The position numbers were made by a program, and so were the translations under genes. Shown piece after piece: positions 32,323-43,172 of a DNA stretch of 64,000 nucleotides (within the stretch, counting starts at the first letter, position 1; each line of letters begins with the position of its first letter). The notes under the pieces were generated by a model, which saw only the letters and a program-made list of their open reading frames with translations, had not been told where the DNA came from and did no database searches. Source of the stretch: Nothophaeocryptopus gaeumannii (taxonomy: Eukaryota; Ascomycota; Dothideomycetes; Mycosphaerellales; Mycosphaerellaceae). The DNA lies in the NCBI GenBank assembly GCA_031771865.1, contig JASISA010000022.1, positions 1,240,001 to 1,304,000 of the forward strand, given 5' to 3'.

Positions 32323-33183
32323 ATGCCTCCAAAAACTGTCCTCATAACAGGCTGTTCCAAAGGTGGAATCGGCCACTCCCTCGCCCGCGAATTCCACGCC
32401 CAAGGACTTCAAGTCTTCGGCACAGCCCGCAATGCCTCTTCCATCTCCGATTTAGCAGATCTCGGAATCGAAGCATTATCTTTAGAAGTCACTTCCGAAG
32501 AATCAATCATCGCCCTCCACAGAAAAATCTCTTCCCGAACAGAAGGGAGAGGCCTAGATTTTCTCGTCAACAACGCCGGAAGAAATTACACCGTTCCCGC
32601 CTTGGAAGTCAATATGCAAGAGATACGCGAGACATTCGAAACAAACGTCTTCGCAGTCATGAGATTATGCCAGACTTTCGCTCCTCTTCTAATTCAAGCG
32701 AAAGGAACCATCGTCCAGATCGGAAGTCTAGCGGCGATAATGCCCTACGTCTTCGGATCCGTATACAATGCCTCCAAGGGTGCACTACACAGCTACTCGA
32801 ATACGCTGAGGGTAGAGTTGGCGCCATTTGACGTCCGTGTAGTCACGGTGATTACAGGCGGCGTGAAATCCAACATCGCCCGCACGAAGCGGACGCTCTC
32901 CGAAGATAGTATTTATCTTCCTGTAGAGGCGGAATACGATGAGAGGCTTGTGCATAGCCAAGCGAATGGAGTCCCGAATGAGGAGTATGCGAAGAGGGTT
33001 GTGAGGTCTGTACTGAGGAATCCGAAGAAAGACACTCTGTGGGAGGGAGGGAAGAGTTGGTTAGTTTGGGTTGTGAGTACCTTTTTGCCGAGGTCGGTCA
33101 TGGATTTCGCCATGGCCAGGATGTTTAAGTTGTGGAAGTTGAGGGGGACGTGGAATGCGGAGAAGGTGAAGAAGATCAATTGA
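32323..33183 (+). CDS. AYR1: Ayr1-like short-chain reductase (1-acyl-DHAP reductase)
   Basis: A 286-residue single-exon short-chain dehydrogenase/reductase. NADP(H) motif TGCSKGGIG begins near residue 9, with the ARN at the end of beta-2 suiting NADPH. NNAG lies near residue 84, and the catalytic Ser135, Tyr148, Lys152 sit in IVQIGSLAA and YNASKGALHSY. The TGCSxGGIG loop and the C-terminal membrane-associated stretch (SWLVWVVSTFLPRSVMDFAMA) are features of Ayr1, which reduces 1-acyl-dihydroxyacetone phosphate in lipid droplets/ER during phosphatidate synthesis. The start at 32323 puts MPPKTVLITG at the usual distance from the Rossmann strand. Related SDRs share this layout, so the exact substrate is probable rather than certain. 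Confidence 0.85.
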   Translation: MPPKTVLITGCSKGGIGHSLAREFHAQGLQVFGTARNASSISDLADLGIEALSLEVTSEESIIALHRKISSRTEGRGLDFLVNNAGRNYTVPALEVNMQEIRETFETNVFAVMRLCQTFAPLLIQAKGTIVQIGSLAAIMPYVFGSVYNASKGALHSYSNTLRVELAPFDVRVVTVITGGVKSNIARTKRTLSEDSIYLPVEAEYDERLVHSQANGVPNEEYAKRVVRSVLRNPKKDTLWEGGKSWLVWVVSTFLPRSVMDFAMARMFKLWKLRGTWNAEKVKKIN

Positions 33184-33667
33184 GCAGAAGATGATCGCTT
33201 GAGACGCCGGTGTTGCTTGATTCAGGAACTGCGAGAGATCGGGCAGTGAGGAGAGGCATTGGGAAACGATTAAGAGCTGCCTGGATCCGCTGAACGATGT
33301 CCAGTTACAATATCTTGAGCCGCTCATGGTCCAAGAGCAATGGCAATGCGAGCGAAGATCAGAATAGGACGTTGACATGTGTTCAGCTCAACCAAAACCT
33401 GAGATCTGTGCTTGACCAGCGAGCGGCAGGGCAGAGAGCTTGACATTGGCGCGTCAGCCGCGCGGTCAAGGATTGAGGCCCGGTGCTTTGGACTTGGTTC
33501 CGTGACGCGACGATCGGGAACCAAAACTGCGAGTGTGGTCCGGTATGAAGTCAATATACAGACTACCAAGACTTCTCCATGACTGCTGTTTTTGTCTTCT
33601 AGAATCGAACCGCTGCCTTCCCTCCTGTTGACTTTCAATATGTACAACGAAGCTAATGTGATCGGCT
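33184..33667. other. Convergent 3' intergenic region
   Basis: 484 bp between the ends of the Ayr1-like gene (+) and LAS17 (-). Holds both 3' UTRs; no gene seen. Confidence 0.5.
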
Positions 33668-35574
33668 CTACCAATCATCATCGTCCTTCTCGTCATCTGC
33701 TCGTACGTTAGCATGACAGTCCTGAACGACGGTTGAGATGAACACTGCAGGAAGATGCTCAACTTACCAGAATGACTGACTTTCGACTTCCTTGCCGCTA
33801 ATGCGCTCGCCAAAGCACCTGCAAGGCCGCCTTGCGCATCACCTCCTCCTCCGCCAGACGCAGGAGCCGCGGGCGCAGCTGCTTCCGAACCGGGAACCAT
33901 CGCCGCGCTGCGGTCCCTCTTCTCGGTATCAGATACTTTCTTCAACCTGGCGCCGCCTCTGATATCGGCAAGCAAGCCGTCTCGAACAGGACCAGCTTGT
34001 TTCGGTACGGCCGCAGCTGTGTCGGCGCCCACGCCAGTTTCGTCAGCTCCTCCACGCGGCCGCGGCATTGGCGGGGGTGGAGGTGGGGGTGCGGCATTCA
34101 ATGTTTGAGGCAATGGGGGTGGCGGTGGAGGTCCTGAAGCGTTTGGAGGTGGAAGAGGAGGAGCTGGAGGAGGCCCGCCATTTGGAGCAGGCGGAACGGG
34201 ACGAGAAGAGCTGGGGGGAAGTGGGGGCGGGGGCGGAGGTGCAGCGTCGGAAAAGCTCGTCTGAGTTGGACCTGGTGATGCTCGTGGTGGAGGAGGCGGT
34301 GGAAGACCTGCTGGCGCTGCACTGTCTCTCGGTGGCGGTGGCGGAGGTACAGCACTCGATCTTGGCAGCGGAGGTGGGCCTGGGTTGGATGTAATTCGCT
34401 TGCCTTCAAACGGCGGCGGAACCCCAAATCGTGCAGAAGATGGCGGAGTGTCATCCTCGGGAACTTTTGGAGGCCGTGGTGGTGGTGGAGGGCCGGGAGT
34501 GCTCTGGCTCGTCGCTCTATTACGGCCAGGCAATGTAGGCGCATTGTTGACTTTCGTACCAGCTCCAGCAAATGCTGGCGGAACCTTGAATTTCGGTCTT
34601 TCCGGTGAAGGTTCTCTCGGTGGGCTCGGTTCTGGTGTTGGCGGACTTTTCACAGGCGGCTCCGGACCTCCAGCCTTTCTCCTAGATGGCGGCGGAGCGG
34701 GTGGCGGACCTCTCCCGGTTTTTGTGGTGCTTCCTGTGTTTTGAGGGCTGATACCAGCGACAGGCGGCGGAGGTGGAGGTGGAGGTGCTCTTCGCTCGTT
34801 CTCCTCCTTCTGCGCAGCTTGTGTGGCCTTGTTCTGCTCCAGATAGCTCTTTATAAAACCCGCATGCTCGTGAATTTGGTCTTCGGTGATGCCCATCTGC
34901 AAGAGATCATCCAACACGGCTTGCACAGCAGGGTCCGTCAAATCTATCTCACTTGTAGCTCGACTCCTGTTGGGAGTACTTTGCGCTGGACTCTGGCTGC
35001 CGTGTATTTCCACACCGCGCGGAGGTATGATACTTTGCGGCTGCCCATGTGGTGCAGAATGTTTGTGACTCGAGAACAGTCCACCCAACCTACTCTTCTT
35101 GCCCTCCGGAGCCTGTGCTTGCGGCTGGTATGCGCCTGCGTTCTGCTGCGGGCCACTCGCAAATGGCTTGCTTCTTGTATTCTTATGCGCATTCTTCTCC
35201 CTTTCATCCATTTTCTTTTTGAACTGCTTCGCCTCTTTCTCATCTGCGAAACTCAGCCCAGCCAAGCAGTCCTCCAATTCGAAGGTGTGAAAGAACGTCC
35301 GGTCCTGGTTGTATTGGAAGGTGTCGTAGATCTCCTGATCCCATATTACACCCCTATTGGCAGGCGAAACATCCACCAGTTTGATCCAAAAAGTGTTTCC
35401 CACCAGGTCGTTGGCGAGTACCGCCGCGCCTTGCAGTCCGGTGTATGTCCATTTTGAGCGATTCGGATATGCGACGTGGAGCTTTGCAACAGCAACAGCG
35501 TGAATCTTGTTGGCAGACTTGGGCACTGCGCGCTTCACCGTCTGCTTGTCATCCTCGTTCAATATTGAAGGCAT
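33668..35574 (-). CDS. LAS17: Las17/WASP actin-nucleation promoting factor
   Basis: A 611- or 612-residue WASP homologue from two exons (35574-33768 and 33696 or 33699-33668). The N-terminal WH1 domain (about residues 10-125) reads AVAVAKLHVAYPNRSKWTYT, GNTFWIKLVDVSPANRGVIW and FFHTFELEDCLAGLSFADEK. A very long proline-rich centre of PPPPPP blocks binds SH3 proteins and profilin. A WH2 actin-binding motif is near 530-545 (GLLADIRGGARLKKV), and the acidic tail ends DDEKDDDDW, the Arp2/3-binding form with terminal Trp. Like yeast Las17 it lacks a GTPase-binding domain. The final exon is only 29-32 nt, and its acceptor GAGCAG is a tandem NAGNAG site, so one Ala may be included or skipped. Acts at cortical actin patches in endocytosis. 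Confidence 0.94.
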
Positions 35575-36417
35575 TTTGACCGCCTAGATCAGGACTTTGA
35601 TGGGAAGGTAGTCGGTCGAGGTAATTGTGCGTCGGATGTTCGTGTATAGTCAGGCCGCAGTCATGTGTCCGCAGCTGAACTCGCGAGGCGTGCAATGACA
35701 ATGGGTGACTGTCGTGTGCGCTCCGGCGGCGGCTGTGGACCTGCGCTGCGGAGACTCGTTGTAGTGGAAGTGGATGCGCTGGTCAGCCTAGCAAAAGGTG
35801 CCCACGTCCATTCGGAGTAGTATAGTCTTAATGCCCAACCGGGGACGGGGGCTGCTATGTCATGCAGTGGAAGTTCCACGGCAGAATTCTGGCGCCTTGC
35901 TGCCTTGTATGGGATTGAGGTCGTTGCATGAGGCGCTGCGGACCGGGATGACGTTCTGAGAAAGCCAAGCTATGGAGCACTCAGGTACAGCCTCACGTGG
36001 CGAACGATATCTTCACACGATCAGACCAACGTTTCACTCACACACGCACGGATGATACGAAGAAATTTTATGTATCGTTCGAAAGGTCATGCCTTTGTTC
36101 ACATCATGCAGAGGGCTATCCATGAACTCTGAGAACCTCATCATGCAGTGAATGTTAATTCCGTGCTTCCGGCTGAGTCTGTGGGACCCGGCCACTCCAT
36201 CAATGTCGTGAGCCTGCCACGCATGCAGGCTTCCACGCCCGGGTTCTGGCCTTGCCAACTCATCAACATGGTCGTAAGGCATTTGTCGCGTGATATTGCT
36301 CCACCATGTGCAGTCCAACCAGCAGACTCCCTTTAGACGCCCTCCAGTGCATTGTCATGTCCTCAGGATTGAACGGGTCGAGAAACGCGATGGGGAGTCC
36401 GAGGTTGAGCAAGTCGT
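35575..36417. other. Intergenic region, no gene seen
   Basis: 843 bp between the start of LAS17 and the end of the eIF1A gene, both minus strand. Short frames (35661-35879, 36034-36318, 36148-36336) carry no recognisable domain. Expected to hold the LAS17 promoter and the eIF1A 3' UTR. Confidence 0.45.
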
Positions 36418-36926
36418 CTAGATATCGTCGATATCCACGTCCTCGCCACTGCCGCTCTCGTCGTCGTCCTCGCCGAAGTCGAAACCAATACCGCCCTCCT
36501 CGTCTCCGCCGTAGGTGTCTGTCTCGTTGATCTTGGCGCTGTCTGGCAGCTCGCCATATGCCTTGAGCGAACGTGCCTCGTCGGCGGAGTACTTGAGGAT
36601 AACGTCGCCTTTCTCGTCCTGGTAATCACGTAGAGACAACAGAATGATGTCTCCCTGGTTGATCCAGACCTTCTTGCGAAGCTTGCCTCGGATGTGGGCA
36701 AGGCGCTTGGCGCCGTCGAAACAGTAGGCCTCGAGACGACCGTTGCCCAACATCTTCAACACTTGGGCGTATTCTGTACTGTGTCAGTGTCCCATCTCTC
36801 CTCGAGCATTGTTGTGTATGTTGTACCCTGGCCCTCCTCCTTGAACGTCAACTCACGCTTCTCATTGTCGTTCTCGTTCTTTCCGCGACGTCGGTTCTTT
36901 CCTCCCTTTCCCTTGTTCTTCGGCAT
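36418..36926 (-). CDS. TIF11: Translation initiation factor eIF1A
   Basis: A 151-residue protein from two exons (36926-36827 and 36773-36418; 53-nt intron GTACAA...ACAG). eIF1A binds the A site of the 40S subunit and, with eIF1, promotes scanning and start-codon choice. The basic N-terminal tail MPKNKGKGGKNRRRGK, the KRELTFKEEGQEYAQVLKML segment, the OB fold (RLEAYCFDGAKRLAHIRGKL, KKVWINQGDIILLSLRDYQD) and the acidic C-terminal tail ending in DIDDI all match the family. The DIDDI end is the eIF5B-binding tail. The length equals that of yeast eIF1A to within a few residues. Confidence 0.97.
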
Positions 36927-37324
36927 GGCGCAGCGCTTTCCCCCTTAGCTTGGCGTTGATGTATTCGCGCGGCTTCGTTGCCTATGATATTGGGGTAGAT
37001 GCGTTGTGCTGAAAGCGTGTTCGTGGTGGGAAAGAAGAGAAAGACAGGTGGAAGCGCCGCCGTATTTCAACACGCCCCGCGATGACACACTTTCCAGGGT
37101 CGCCTGCCTCAGCCACCTGATTGGTCCACGCCTCCTTCACCTTCACCGCAGCCCAAACTGCTGCATTCACTATCGCCAGACAGTGCATGTGACTATCGCC
37201 ACAGCCATCTCCTCAGTCACGGTGAGCCATCCGGACTCATCACCAACAGTCGCCGATTCGAACAACCAGATGAAGCGGTGAATGAAGTAGCCTCACGGCC
37301 TTTGAGCCTTGTCTTCCACAGCTC
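36927..37324. other. Divergent promoter region
   Basis: 398 bp between the eIF1A start (-) and the hypothetical gene start (+). No gene-like frame beyond short shadows; serves as promoter for both. Confidence 0.5.
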
Positions 37325-38245
37325 ATGTCCAAGCATGTAGCTGCAGCGAAGAAAGCGGCCTCGTGCGCCGCATCAGCCTTAACACACGCAAGGGATGCCG
37401 CATCTATATTCAGGCACAATGCAACCTTCCTGGGGAGCATTGTTGAAGGACGAGCAGCATTGACCTATAACGCACTGAAGCCCAAAGACTCCAAATCCAA
37501 GCAGCCAAAGAAACACAATGGCCCACCCACCCTCCTCCACCACATCTTCGAACCCTACCCAAAACCTTTCAACTGCACCACCTTAACGCCCACTCAAATT
37601 CAAGGCAACGATCCTCACCACCCCAACTACCTCAGAATCCAACGCCGCATCAAAGCCTTCGATCCCACGGCTTTCATCTGGACTGTCCGATGTCCCGTGG
37701 ACATCTGCAAGAAAACGACATACCGCCATGAAGTGCAGAAGAAAGTTCGAAGGGTCTTTCGTCGCGAGTTAGCCAAGAGAGGGTTTGGGGAGGACGGGGA
37801 ATTGCTGGCGAACGGGCATGGGAGTCCGCCGCCGCAGATTATGAGGCTCAGTGGAGCGCTGATGATGGTGTTGAGTAAGGATAAAGAGAGGACTTTGACT
37901 GCGAAAACGCCAGAGATTCAGATGCATGTGGAGATTATATTGGATAGGGTGTTGTCGAAGCTACATTTCGAAAAGCAGAAACAGGCACGGGCGACGGCTG
38001 GAGAGGATGACAGGCATGAGAAGATGATACAGAGGGCTATGGAGAGGAAGCAGTCGGGGATGAGCATTTCACCTGAATCTGAGGTTGGAGGCAAGCAGGC
38101 TGAAGAGCCCGCGGAGACGCGCTGTACCCTGGGAAGGACGAGAGCTACGGACCGGGAGAGGCGCCCTTCAGCGGAGCGGAAGAGAGAAATACGATTACCC
38201 CCGACTCCGCTATCAGGGTCAATTGGAGAATTCATGAGGTCCTGA
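37325..38245 (+). CDS. Hypothetical fungal protein, basic, 306 aa
   Basis: An uninterrupted 306-residue frame that I do not recognise. The first 35 residues are Ala/Lys/His-rich and could form an amphipathic helix like a mitochondrial presequence (KHVAAAKKAASCAASALTHA), without a strong signal. A middle section with conserved-looking texture follows: LLHHIFEPYPKPFNCTTLTP, RIQRRIKAFDPTAFIWTVRC, then a basic helix KKVRRVFRRELAKRGFGEDG and LSGALMMVLSKDKERTLTAK. The C-terminal 90 residues are polar and probably disordered. The folded-looking centre and the long open frame argue that it is real. No intron is needed. Function unknown. Confidence 0.65.
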   Translation: MSKHVAAAKKAASCAASALTHARDAASIFRHNATFLGSIVEGRAALTYNALKPKDSKSKQPKKHNGPPTLLHHIFEPYPKPFNCTTLTPTQIQGNDPHHPNYLRIQRRIKAFDPTAFIWTVRCPVDICKKTTYRHEVQKKVRRVFRRELAKRGFGEDGELLANGHGSPPPQIMRLSGALMMVLSKDKERTLTAKTPEIQMHVEIILDRVLSKLHFEKQKQARATAGEDDRHEKMIQRAMERKQSGMSISPESEVGGKQAEEPAETRCTLGRTRATDRERRPSAERKREIRLPPTPLSGSIGEFMRS

Positions 38246-38314
38246 ATGACAGTCGTAAACCGCAACATTCCATTCACCCTCCACATTCCATCCTCGACAC
38301 AATCGACCCTACGT

Positions 38315-39346
38315 CTATGTACAATACGGCTTCATGATTGCATCATAAGTGCCATAAGCCGGCCCATCAGCCGGCTCAACAGAAAACATATAATCCGCCC
38401 ACCATGGTCCTCCGGCCCACCATAGAGCGCCACTCCAGACATCAGAGTTCTTATCGATGTAAGCTAACATGTCTTTGATGGCGGCTTCGCAGACGTCGTT
38501 CACTGCACCGGCGTACTCTCCTATCAACCCGGTCTTCCCGTTATCTCGAAGCCAGGTCGTAGCGACTTCAAGTCGTTCCGAACCAATTGTGGATGAGACG
38601 CAGGTTTCCGAGGTTCCGGATCCATCAGAGTCGAGGTATTGATGCATCTGATAGATAATCTTATCCTGGGGGTCAGTGAGGTTTCCCATGGTATCCGCGT
38701 TAGTCTTCCCATCCGTGCCTGTGGCGTTCGTCCACGTCCAAGCACCCGTGTATGAATTGCCTTCAACGGTGATGTACTGTGAGGTCGCGCCTGCTGCTCT
38801 GATACCGTCGATGGCGGCTTGATTCAAGGAGGCGACAAGCGAACCAGACATGTCGTGGTATTCGTTATTTGTGTCGAAGATGACGAGGGAGTTGTTGGCG
38901 TAGATGGTGGCGATGGTGGTCCAGAAGGTTCGGAAATTATCGGTGCTCTCAATGATTTCGTTGTTATACCGACCGTAGTTATGGGGAACGATCATCGCGT
39001 AGGCCCTTTTATCCGTAATGTAATTGACAGTCTCAGTCAAGTTGGCCATGTATGCTTCGTCGATGGAGCCGGTCATGTCATCGGGTACCATGCGTTCCAT
39101 GAGCGTATTGATGCGGAAAGTGGTGTAGCCTTGGGAGATGAAGACGTCGATGGAGGAGAGATTTGGCCAGGTGTAATCGGTTCCATAGGTTCCTGGGATA
39201 TTGCTCGTGCCGAATTCTGGACCGGATTCATTGATGCCACAGAATCGAAGTTTGGCAGAGTTGGCACGCTTTTGGTGTGATGAGGTTGGAGCAGCGAGGG
39301 CAGACGTGGCGAGGAAGAGGGCGAAGAGAGTTGTTGGGAGATGCAT
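38315..39346 (-). CDS. Secreted GH5 endoglucanase (cellulase)
   Basis: A 343-residue secreted glycoside hydrolase family 5 enzyme that cuts internal beta-1,4 bonds of cellulose. A signal peptide (MHLPTTLFALFLATSALAAP) is followed by a dibasic KR near residue 27, suiting Kex2-type processing. The catalytic acid/base is Glu162 in FDTNNEYHDM and the nucleophile Glu277 in LIGEYAGAVND. The active-site wording RINTLMERMVP, VPHNYGRYN and YQMHQYLDSDGSGTSETC fits subfamily 5. Trp-rich GALWWAGGPWWADY closes the barrel. No carbohydrate-binding module or linker is present. Single exon, length typical for a catalytic-domain-only enzyme. Confidence 0.93.
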   Translation of the reverse strand: MHLPTTLFALFLATSALAAPTSSHQKRANSAKLRFCGINESGPEFGTSNIPGTYGTDYTWPNLSSIDVFISQGYTTFRINTLMERMVPDDMTGSIDEAYMANLTETVNYITDKRAYAMIVPHNYGRYNNEIIESTDNFRTFWTTIATIYANNSLVIFDTNNEYHDMSGSLVASLNQAAIDGIRAAGATSQYITVEGNSYTGAWTWTNATGTDGKTNADTMGNLTDPQDKIIYQMHQYLDSDGSGTSETCVSSTIGSERLEVATTWLRDNGKTGLIGEYAGAVNDVCEAAIKDMLAYIDKNSDVWSGALWWAGGPWWADYMFSVEPADGPAYGTYDAIMKPYCT

Positions 39347-40108
39347 CTTGAGAGCGCAGAGGTTCGCGATTGAAGTTTTACAGAGTCGGTGTTGAGAGAA
39401 CGTAAGACGGCCTGACCAGCAGGCGTAGGAGGATTGACAATGAAGAGAATGTTGAAGGACGAAAAGGGAGAGCCTTCAGAGAGCTGGAAGGAACTTTGAG
39501 AAAGACAGGAAGTGCTTGCCTTTGGGCATGCTTTTACATCTGGACGGCCTGATCAGCCACTGGTAGACTGCTGTTGCATGTAAATGTCGATAGATGACCA
39601 AGGGCCGAGTCGCGCAAGCGTGGTAGGCACTTGAGCGAGCGCCATGCTAGCACAACAGGCGTCTAGAGTCTTTGTTAGATCAGCCTTGCAACCGTAGACT
39701 GTGGAACGGAGCGCGAGTTCCATATGCTTTGATCTGATCGACTGACCAAAAATTGCTACCATGGATAGGGTCTGATTTGGGAAGGTCATATACAAAATGC
39801 TCAAGAATGCAGGGGTCTGTTTCATACTTTGGCATACCATTGGCGGAAGCGGAGCTCCTTGACCCAGACCACTATACAGTAGTAGTTGGAACGACGGCTA
39901 TCAATCAATGGATCGCGTGTTTGATCGATGCTAAGCGATCGCAAGAGTCAGCCGTCATTCCAAATTCCAAAAGCTTTTGATGCAGAAAACACACGGAAGT
40001 CTGCCCATCCCATTGTGGCCGCGAAGCCGCGCGGTCTTCATCTATCAGCAATCCATCCCAAACGCCTCTCATGGTCACATCTCCTATCTTGGCATGACTT
40101 GCGTCGTC
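39347..40108. other. Intergenic region upstream of the GH5 gene
   Basis: 762 bp between the GH5 start and the ADE4 stop, both minus strand. It should contain the endoglucanase promoter. I saw no GGCTAA-type XlnR box close to the start. Frames at 39553-39840 and 39928-40236 have no domain. Confidence 0.45.
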
Positions 40109-41881
40109 TTAGGCCTGTCCATCGTGATCGTGAAGGTTGTGAATTGCGATGTCCTGAGAGTTCAAGAACTGGCCCTTTACGCCATCGTCAACGAAACTAT
40201 TGCCCCGAGACAGTCTGTCGACGCGCTCCTTCTTAGGGATACGGCCTTCACCATCCGAGCCTGAATCTCGTGCGACTATCTCACCAGAGTGGTCGACATC
40301 GACGCCGTTGGCTGCCATCTTCACTTCCTTTGGGCCAGCAGTGCCGGCAGCAACCATCTGCACGGCCTTCTCCCTAGCCTTCATGGCCTTTGCCTCGCCC
40401 CGAATCTGCTCCAGATGTTGAAAGTAGTTCTCGGCGACGGGTGTGACGTAGGTACCGCAGAATACACCAACCTCGAATTTCTGCGTCTTGGGATCTCGCG
40501 GGCTGTCTTGAGCGCAAGCGGACATAAGGTCCTCGAGTTCTTGATAGATGACTCCATCTGCACCGATCTGCTGAGCGATATCGTTGAGCGTCCTCTTGTG
40601 CGCAATCATCTCCTCTTGACTCGCCAGGTCGATTCCGTAAATATGCGCGTGCGTGATAGGCGGGGCGCAACTACCGAAAAAGACCTTCCTGGCGCCGGCT
40701 TCGCGAGCCATGTTTACAATTTCGCGAGATGTGGTGCCTCGAACAATGCTGTCGTCGATGAGCAAGACGTTTTTGTCCTTAAATTCGAGTGGAATGGCAT
40801 TTAGCTTGGCGCGAACACCGCGTTGCCGAGCCCGCTGGGAAGGCATGATGAATGTGCGGAAGATATAACGGTTTTTGACAAAGCCTTGAGCGTAGGGCTT
40901 CTTGAGGTGTTTGCTCACAGCGTAAGCAGAGACGAGCGATGTCTCGGGAATCGGAATAACACAGTCAATCTCCTTCAGTTGCTCGGGTCCAAGTTGCTGG
41001 TTGATCTTTTCTGCAAGTCGGTACCCCATAAGTTGCCGGCTGCGGTAGACAGAGATGCCGTCGATGACACTCTCCGGGCGAGCGAAGTATACGTATTCGA
41101 AGATGTCGGGTGCGTAGTTCTGCTGTGGAACGACTTGGTGGAAGACCGGCGCTTTGCCCTTCTCGATGATCACGGCTTGTCCGGGCAAGATGTCTCTGAT
41201 GTTGCCGTATCCATTCTGGTGCAGCGCAACAGACTCAGAAGCCATCATGTAGTCTGTACCGCCTTCAACATCGATCGAGGCTCGCTCTCCGAGCACCATG
41301 GGTCGAATGCCATGAGGATCACGGAATCCAATTAAGCCAAACCCGGCCAGCAGCGCGGTGCATGCCCAGCCACCTTGGCACTTCTTGTACATCCGCTCCA
41401 AAGCACTGAAACAGTCTTGTGAGTTGATTCTTGCCTTGCCTGTCTCGTTCAACTCATCCGCGAAGATGTTCAACATCAGCTCGCTGTCGGACTCCGTGTT
41501 GATATGTCTGTGCGCCTCTTTATCCAAGTACTCTTTCAGCTCCGGCGCATTGATGAGATTGCCGTTGTGTGTGAAGCAGATGCCATAGGGCGAGTTGACG
41601 TAGAAGGGTTGCGCTTCGGCGTTTGCGCTGCTGCCAGCAGTGGGATATCTCAAGTGTCCAACGCCCATATAACCTGGCAGATCCGCGACTCTTCGTCCAT
41701 CTTGGAAGACCTTCGAGGCCAAGCCATTGCCTTTGCACTGGTAGATCTTACCACCTTTCGAACATGTCGCGATACCGCATGCATCCTGTCCGCGGTGCTG
41801 GAGGTAGTAAAGAGCTTGGTGTATCTCTGGAGCCGCGTCCGCTCCCTGGTGGGCCAAGATGACCGCTAATATGCCACACAT
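40109..41881 (-). CDS. ADE4: Amidophosphoribosyltransferase (first step of purine synthesis)
   Basis: A 590-residue single-exon enzyme that converts PRPP and glutamine to 5-phosphoribosylamine, the committed step of de novo purine synthesis in the cytosol. It starts MCGILAVILAHQG, so Cys2 becomes the N-terminal glutaminase nucleophile after Met removal. The class-II amidotransferase half shows YYLQHRGQDACGIAT, HLRYPTAGSS and TESDSELMLNIFADEL. The phosphoribosyltransferase half has ARPESVIDGISVYRSRQLMG and the PRPP loop VLLIDDSIVRGTTSREIV. The C-terminal 90 residues (after the GVFCGTYVTPV segment) are variable and charged, longer than the bacterial enzyme. Length and order match fungal Ade4. 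Confidence 0.97.
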   Translation of the reverse strand: MCGILAVILAHQGADAAPEIHQALYYLQHRGQDACGIATCSKGGKIYQCKGNGLASKVFQDGRRVADLPGYMGVGHLRYPTAGSSANAEAQPFYVNSPYGICFTHNGNLINAPELKEYLDKEAHRHINTESDSELMLNIFADELNETGKARINSQDCFSALERMYKKCQGGWACTALLAGFGLIGFRDPHGIRPMVLGERASIDVEGGTDYMMASESVALHQNGYGNIRDILPGQAVIIEKGKAPVFHQVVPQQNYAPDIFEYVYFARPESVIDGISVYRSRQLMGYRLAEKINQQLGPEQLKEIDCVIPIPETSLVSAYAVSKHLKKPYAQGFVKNRYIFRTFIMPSQRARQRGVRAKLNAIPLEFKDKNVLLIDDSIVRGTTSREIVNMAREAGARKVFFGSCAPPITHAHIYGIDLASQEEMIAHKRTLNDIAQQIGADGVIYQELEDLMSACAQDSPRDPKTQKFEVGVFCGTYVTPVAENYFQHLEQIRGEAKAMKAREKAVQMVAAGTAGPKEVKMAANGVDVDHSGEIVARDSGSDGEGRIPKKERVDRLSRGNSFVDDGVKGQFLNSQDIAIHNLHDHDGQA

Positions 41882-43172
41882 TGTGTTGGTGTATCGTCTC
41901 AGTTTACGTCTTTCGGGTTATGCTTTTCGAGTCCTGTATAGGCTGCTGCTTCGATTAGCATGTGGTCCAAGGCACTTCCGGCATAAGGCATAGGCAGTTA
42001 TTGACAAGCATTCAGTATGAGGTTTCTCGGCAGTACCATTAAGTCTCCGAAGTCTAACATCTAAATAAATCACTCTAGATCATCAGGTTGCAAAGGAGTG
42101 GTCTTCCACTAGGAAGATACGAATTTGTGGACCTACCTCGAGTCTCGTGTCGCTCAGGGCGGTCTTCGGCTGCGTGTATGTTGATGGATTGGCGGAGGAG
42201 AGGTTGAAAGTGCTGCGCCGCTCTGTTCAAGAATTGGTGGCAGGCCTTGGGGACCTGCGCATTCGTTGGTGGACAACATCGTTCTTCCATTGAAATCTGA
42301 GAAAATGTCTGAGAAGAAGTCGAGCGAGGCTCTCCCGGCGGGCGGGCCGTGAGCCTGACCCTCGGATTCACACTTCACGTCTTTCGCCCTTCACGTCGCC
42401 ATCATCTTGAAGGAGGAAATATACGGTCATTGGCTATCACACGAGTCTCTCGAAGACAAATTTCTCTGAGAACACGTACAGCCTGAATATGGGCCGTTCT
42501 GGCGGCTCGCCAAACAGTACGACGTCCACCATGTTCACGGAAAGGGGAATGCAGTCTGTGTGGCCGTCAATTTCCACGATGACGATAAGAGCACGAAAGA
42601 CAGTAAGAGGTCTTCTTAAGGATATGGAAGTTCTTGACTGTCCTGTGGTGAGATGGACTTCACTTCACTCTAGGAGGGTGATGACTACAGCAAACGCGCA
42701 CTTTCACATGCTAATCTCCTCACTCACTTCAAGACTGCTAACCAAAATGCATATATTGTATGATCAGCCGTTGAAGCTTCTACATGGTTCGCTGAATCAT
42801 CGCACAGCTCCGGCACCTTTTGAAAACACACTGGTCGCTTCTGCCGTTTGCCTACCTTCAACAAGGCTTTGATGCAGGCGACCGTTTTGTGTCACCTCAC
42901 TTGCTGCTTCGCGCCCATTGGTTGTAACTGCAAGTGAGGTTTCGACTTCTTTTCTTCCAACATCTCGCAATCTCAGACTTACAGCTGACACCTGGCTGTT
43001 TGTGGGCGATTCTGCGCACTCATTTCTGGACCTGTCTCTCTTTCAATGACAACCACACGAGCAAACATCACACATCTTTCAACTACAAGACCTGCACCGG
43101 CTCAATACTGACACGACGGATCTATCCAATAGCTTCCGCGTGACAAAGCGCTCACCATCAGCGCGGAAGACG
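41882..43172. other. Divergent promoter region of ADE4 and the RID-type gene
   Basis: 1.3 kb between divergent starts. One plus-strand frame (42489-42872, 127 codons from an ATG) has no signal, domain or low-complexity bias that would support it. I leave it as possible leader/uORF sequence. Minus-strand frames near 42075-42378 mirror it. Confidence 0.45.

Noticed and set aside
42489..42872. A 127-codon ATG frame between ADE4 and the RID-type gene
   Set aside because: No domain, signal or splice continuation; more likely leader sequence.
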